NCBI GenBank assembly: GCA_030691295.1
Contig: JAUYEQ010000567.1
Coordinates: 1 to 6,759, forward strand
DNA from: Bacteroidota bacterium
GTDB lineage: Bacteria; Bacteroidota; Bacteroidia; Bacteroidales; Prolixibacteraceae
Direction: 5' to 3'
Length of the DNA stretch: 6,759 nt
Below, piece by piece: positions 5,498 through 6,759 of the stretch (position 1 is its first letter; each line of letters starts with the position of its first letter). The notes under the pieces were generated by a model, which was not told where the DNA came from, ran no database searches, and saw nothing but the letters and a program-made list of their open reading frames with translations. The position numbers and the translations under genes were made by a program.

Positions 5498-6001
5498 ATG
5501 AAAAAAAAGATTTTTATTTTAATATTGACCTGCCTTTTCGCTTGCGCAAAAGAGGAGCACGAAAAGTTTTTTGATCCTGATAAAATAAATTCACTCAATA
5601 TGGAAACTATTGATGGATTTTGGAATGATGACTTGATTAAAAATACATCATATGATATGGGAGCTCATTTTGAAAATTATAATGGATTTATAAAAGGTAT
5701 TAAGTATAGCGAGAATAAAAGAGCAGTTTGGATTTCCGTGTTTAAGACACAAGCCATGGCTATTGATGCAATGCAATTGAGATCAGCAGATGTAGCCTGT
5801 GTTATTGAAAGTGGAAATACGGATATAGTTAAAGGAAAATGGTGGTTCTCGAAGTGTTCCGGAACCAATATTGTGATTGTAAATCAATGGAATACGATTA
5901 TTGAGGTCGATTATGATCATGCTAATTTTGAAGAAGTTCAGAATATTCTTTTTAACACATCGAATGAGTTAGCCAAAAGAGTTGACAATTTAAGCAAGTA
6001 G
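5498..6001 (+). CDS. Small predicted surface lipoprotein, function unknown
   Basis: A 167-residue protein with a short lipoprotein signal: MKKK, a hydrophobic core (IFILILTCL) and a lipobox-like LFAC with the lipidated cysteine at 16. The -2 phenylalanine is not ideal; C12 is a poorer alternative. The cysteine is followed by AKEEHE, resembling the lysine-plus-acidic export signal that sends Bacteroidota lipoproteins to the outer face of the outer membrane (established for Capnocytophaga; applied here by inference). The mature part alternates predicted strands and helices: AVWISVF (76-82), a helix near 84-95, KGKWWFSKCSG (112-122), IVIVNQWNTIIEV (125-137) and a C-terminal helix from about 142. 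C101 and C120 could form a disulfide. I do not recognise the family. Its start is supported by the signal peptide. It follows a truncated gene by 44 bp, converges on the DUF4197 gene with an 18-bp gap, and has no obvious promoter beyond a weak TATATTCA-like stretch. Confidence 0.8.
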   Translation: MKKKIFILILTCLFACAKEEHEKFFDPDKINSLNMETIDGFWNDDLIKNTSYDMGAHFENYNGFIKGIKYSENKRAVWISVFKTQAMAIDAMQLRSADVACVIESGNTDIVKGKWWFSKCSGTNIVIVNQWNTIIEVDYDHANFEEVQNILFNTSNELAKRVDNLSK

Positions 6002-6019
6002 TTTTACTGAATTTCTACC

Positions 6020-6759
6020 TTACTTTATTTGACTTCCAAATACCCTCTTCAAAAGAGCAGTTACCCGTGCATTTGCGTTGGTTCGGATGTCTTTTTCGCG
6101 CTCTTCAATTTTCAGGAACAGGCCGTTTAAAGCCTGTTGCAGCAGGTAATCTTCGAGTTTTACATCAACGGTTTTAAAACCTGCAATTTTCCCTACCGTT
6201 GAGCCCGCCAATTTGTTCCAGTTGGTGGTCAGTTCGTTCCACGATTGTTGGGTTGAAATTCCGGCTACAAGGTTTTTATTCAGCGATTCGCGCACTTTTG
6301 GGCGGTAGAGTTCAGAGAGTTGCTGCGATGTTTTAAGTTTGAAATAGCTGGTGGCGGCATTGTCGGGCCCTTTCAGAATTTGGAGTCCGTCGGCAAAAGT
6401 CATTTCACGAACGCTGTTCACAAAAATGGGTTTTGCCCCTTTTGCGGCATCTTCGGCTGCCCGGTTGATTCGCACAATTACATCGTCAACCAGTTTTGCG
6501 CCACCCGGAACTTTTGAAATATTGTCGATAATTTGTTTTGCTTCAGGCGGTAGCAAAATTTTAACTGCCTGATCTTTCAGATAACCATCCACAGCCGATA
6601 ACCGCTTTACCGAACTGTCGGCACCCACCAAAAGTGCCTCTTTTAATCCTGCAATAATTTCGGTATTCGATAAGGGTAAATTCTGGTTTGCTGATTGTGC
6701 AATCTGGGTCAGTTCGGCACATGAATTCAGGGTGAACAGGGTGAAGATCAGGACAACGA
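6020..6759 (-). CDS. DUF4197 domain lipoprotein (start beyond right edge)
   Basis: The frame is open from the TAA at 6020 to the right edge, so the short reading from a TTG at 6631 is not the true start. Extended upstream, it shows a hydrophobic stretch (VVLIFTLFTL) and a lipobox-like LNSC with the cysteine codon at 6719-6721. This makes it a lipoprotein with a mature length of 233 residues; only the first few signal-peptide residues lie outside. The mature protein matches DUF4197: GLKEAL near the start, DGYLKDQAVKILLPPEA, INRAAEDAA, ILKGPDNAATSYF, LEDYLLQQALNGLF and the ending TALLKRVFG. DUF4197 proteins are mostly helical envelope proteins of unknown function in Bacteroidota and Proteobacteria. 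The DNA is richer in G+C than the transferase genes, as expected for a long-resident gene. It converges on the small lipoprotein gene and no terminator is visible between them. Confidence 0.9.
   Translation of the reverse strand, partial: VVLIFTLFTLNSCAELTQIAQSANQNLPLSNTEIIAGLKEALLVGADSSVKRLSAVDGYLKDQAVKILLPPEAKQIIDNISKVPGGAKLVDDVIVRINRAAEDAAKGAKPIFVNSVREMTFADGLQILKGPDNAATSYFKLKTSQQLSELYRPKVRESLNKNLVAGISTQQSWNELTTNWNKLAGSTVGKIAGFKTVDVKLEDYLLQQALNGLFLKIEEREKDIRTNANARVTALLKRVFGSQIK

Noticed and set aside
5374..5598. 74-residue minus-strand frame across the remnant and lipoprotein start
   Set aside because: It crosses a well-supported signal peptide in antisense and has no family features.
6020..6631. 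203-residue version of the DUF4197 protein starting at a TTG
   Set aside because: The frame continues upstream with family-conserved residues (GLKEALL) and a lipobox, so this start would cut off real protein.

Overview
The window looks like chromosomal DNA from a member of the Bacteroidota, plausibly class Bacteroidia near the Marinilabiliales/Prolixibacteraceae. Evidence for this is the AT-rich sequence, weak Shine-Dalgarno signals, TAnnTTTG-type -7 promoter elements, a DUF4422 glycosyltransferase, a FabG with the Bacteroidota-style nucleotide-binding loop, and lipoproteins with acidic residues just after the lipobox cysteine. The phylum call is fairly firm. The order is a guess.

Layout, left to right. 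(1) Bases 1-194, minus strand: the N-terminal part of a zinc-ribbon/helix-turn-helix protein of the kind encoded beside tyrosine recombinases in Bacteroidota mobile elements. It runs off the left edge. (2) Bases 195-419: no gene, but tandem direct repeats with a period of about one helical turn and a 10-bp inverted repeat, next to the 3' end of mnmE. The 3' end of mnmE (trmE/thdF) is a known insertion site for genomic islands, so the left edge is probably the end of an integrated element. (3) Bases 420-4288, minus strand: mnmE preceded by three glycosyltransferase genes (one DUF4422, two GT-A/family 2-like), closely spaced and probably read as one unit from a promoter near 4314. (4) Bases 4289-4386: a compact divergent promoter region. 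(5) Bases 4387-5133, plus strand: fabG, followed by a clear intrinsic terminator. (6) Bases 5186-5497: a 15-T run and a 5'-truncated coding remnant of about 73 codons. (7) Bases 5498-6001, plus strand: a small predicted surface lipoprotein of unknown function. (8) Bases 6020 to the right edge, minus strand: a DUF4197 lipoprotein, convergent with the previous gene and missing only its extreme N-terminus.

The genes fall into separate functional blocks. MnmE modifies tRNA wobble uridine. The three transferases probably add sugars to a cell-surface glycan but do not form a complete capsule or O-antigen locus. FabG is core fatty-acid synthesis. The two lipoproteins are envelope components. No clearly new multi-gene system is visible. 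The most interesting places are the element boundary at the mnmE 3' end with its repeat array, and the truncated gene beside the T run and the orphan lipoprotein.
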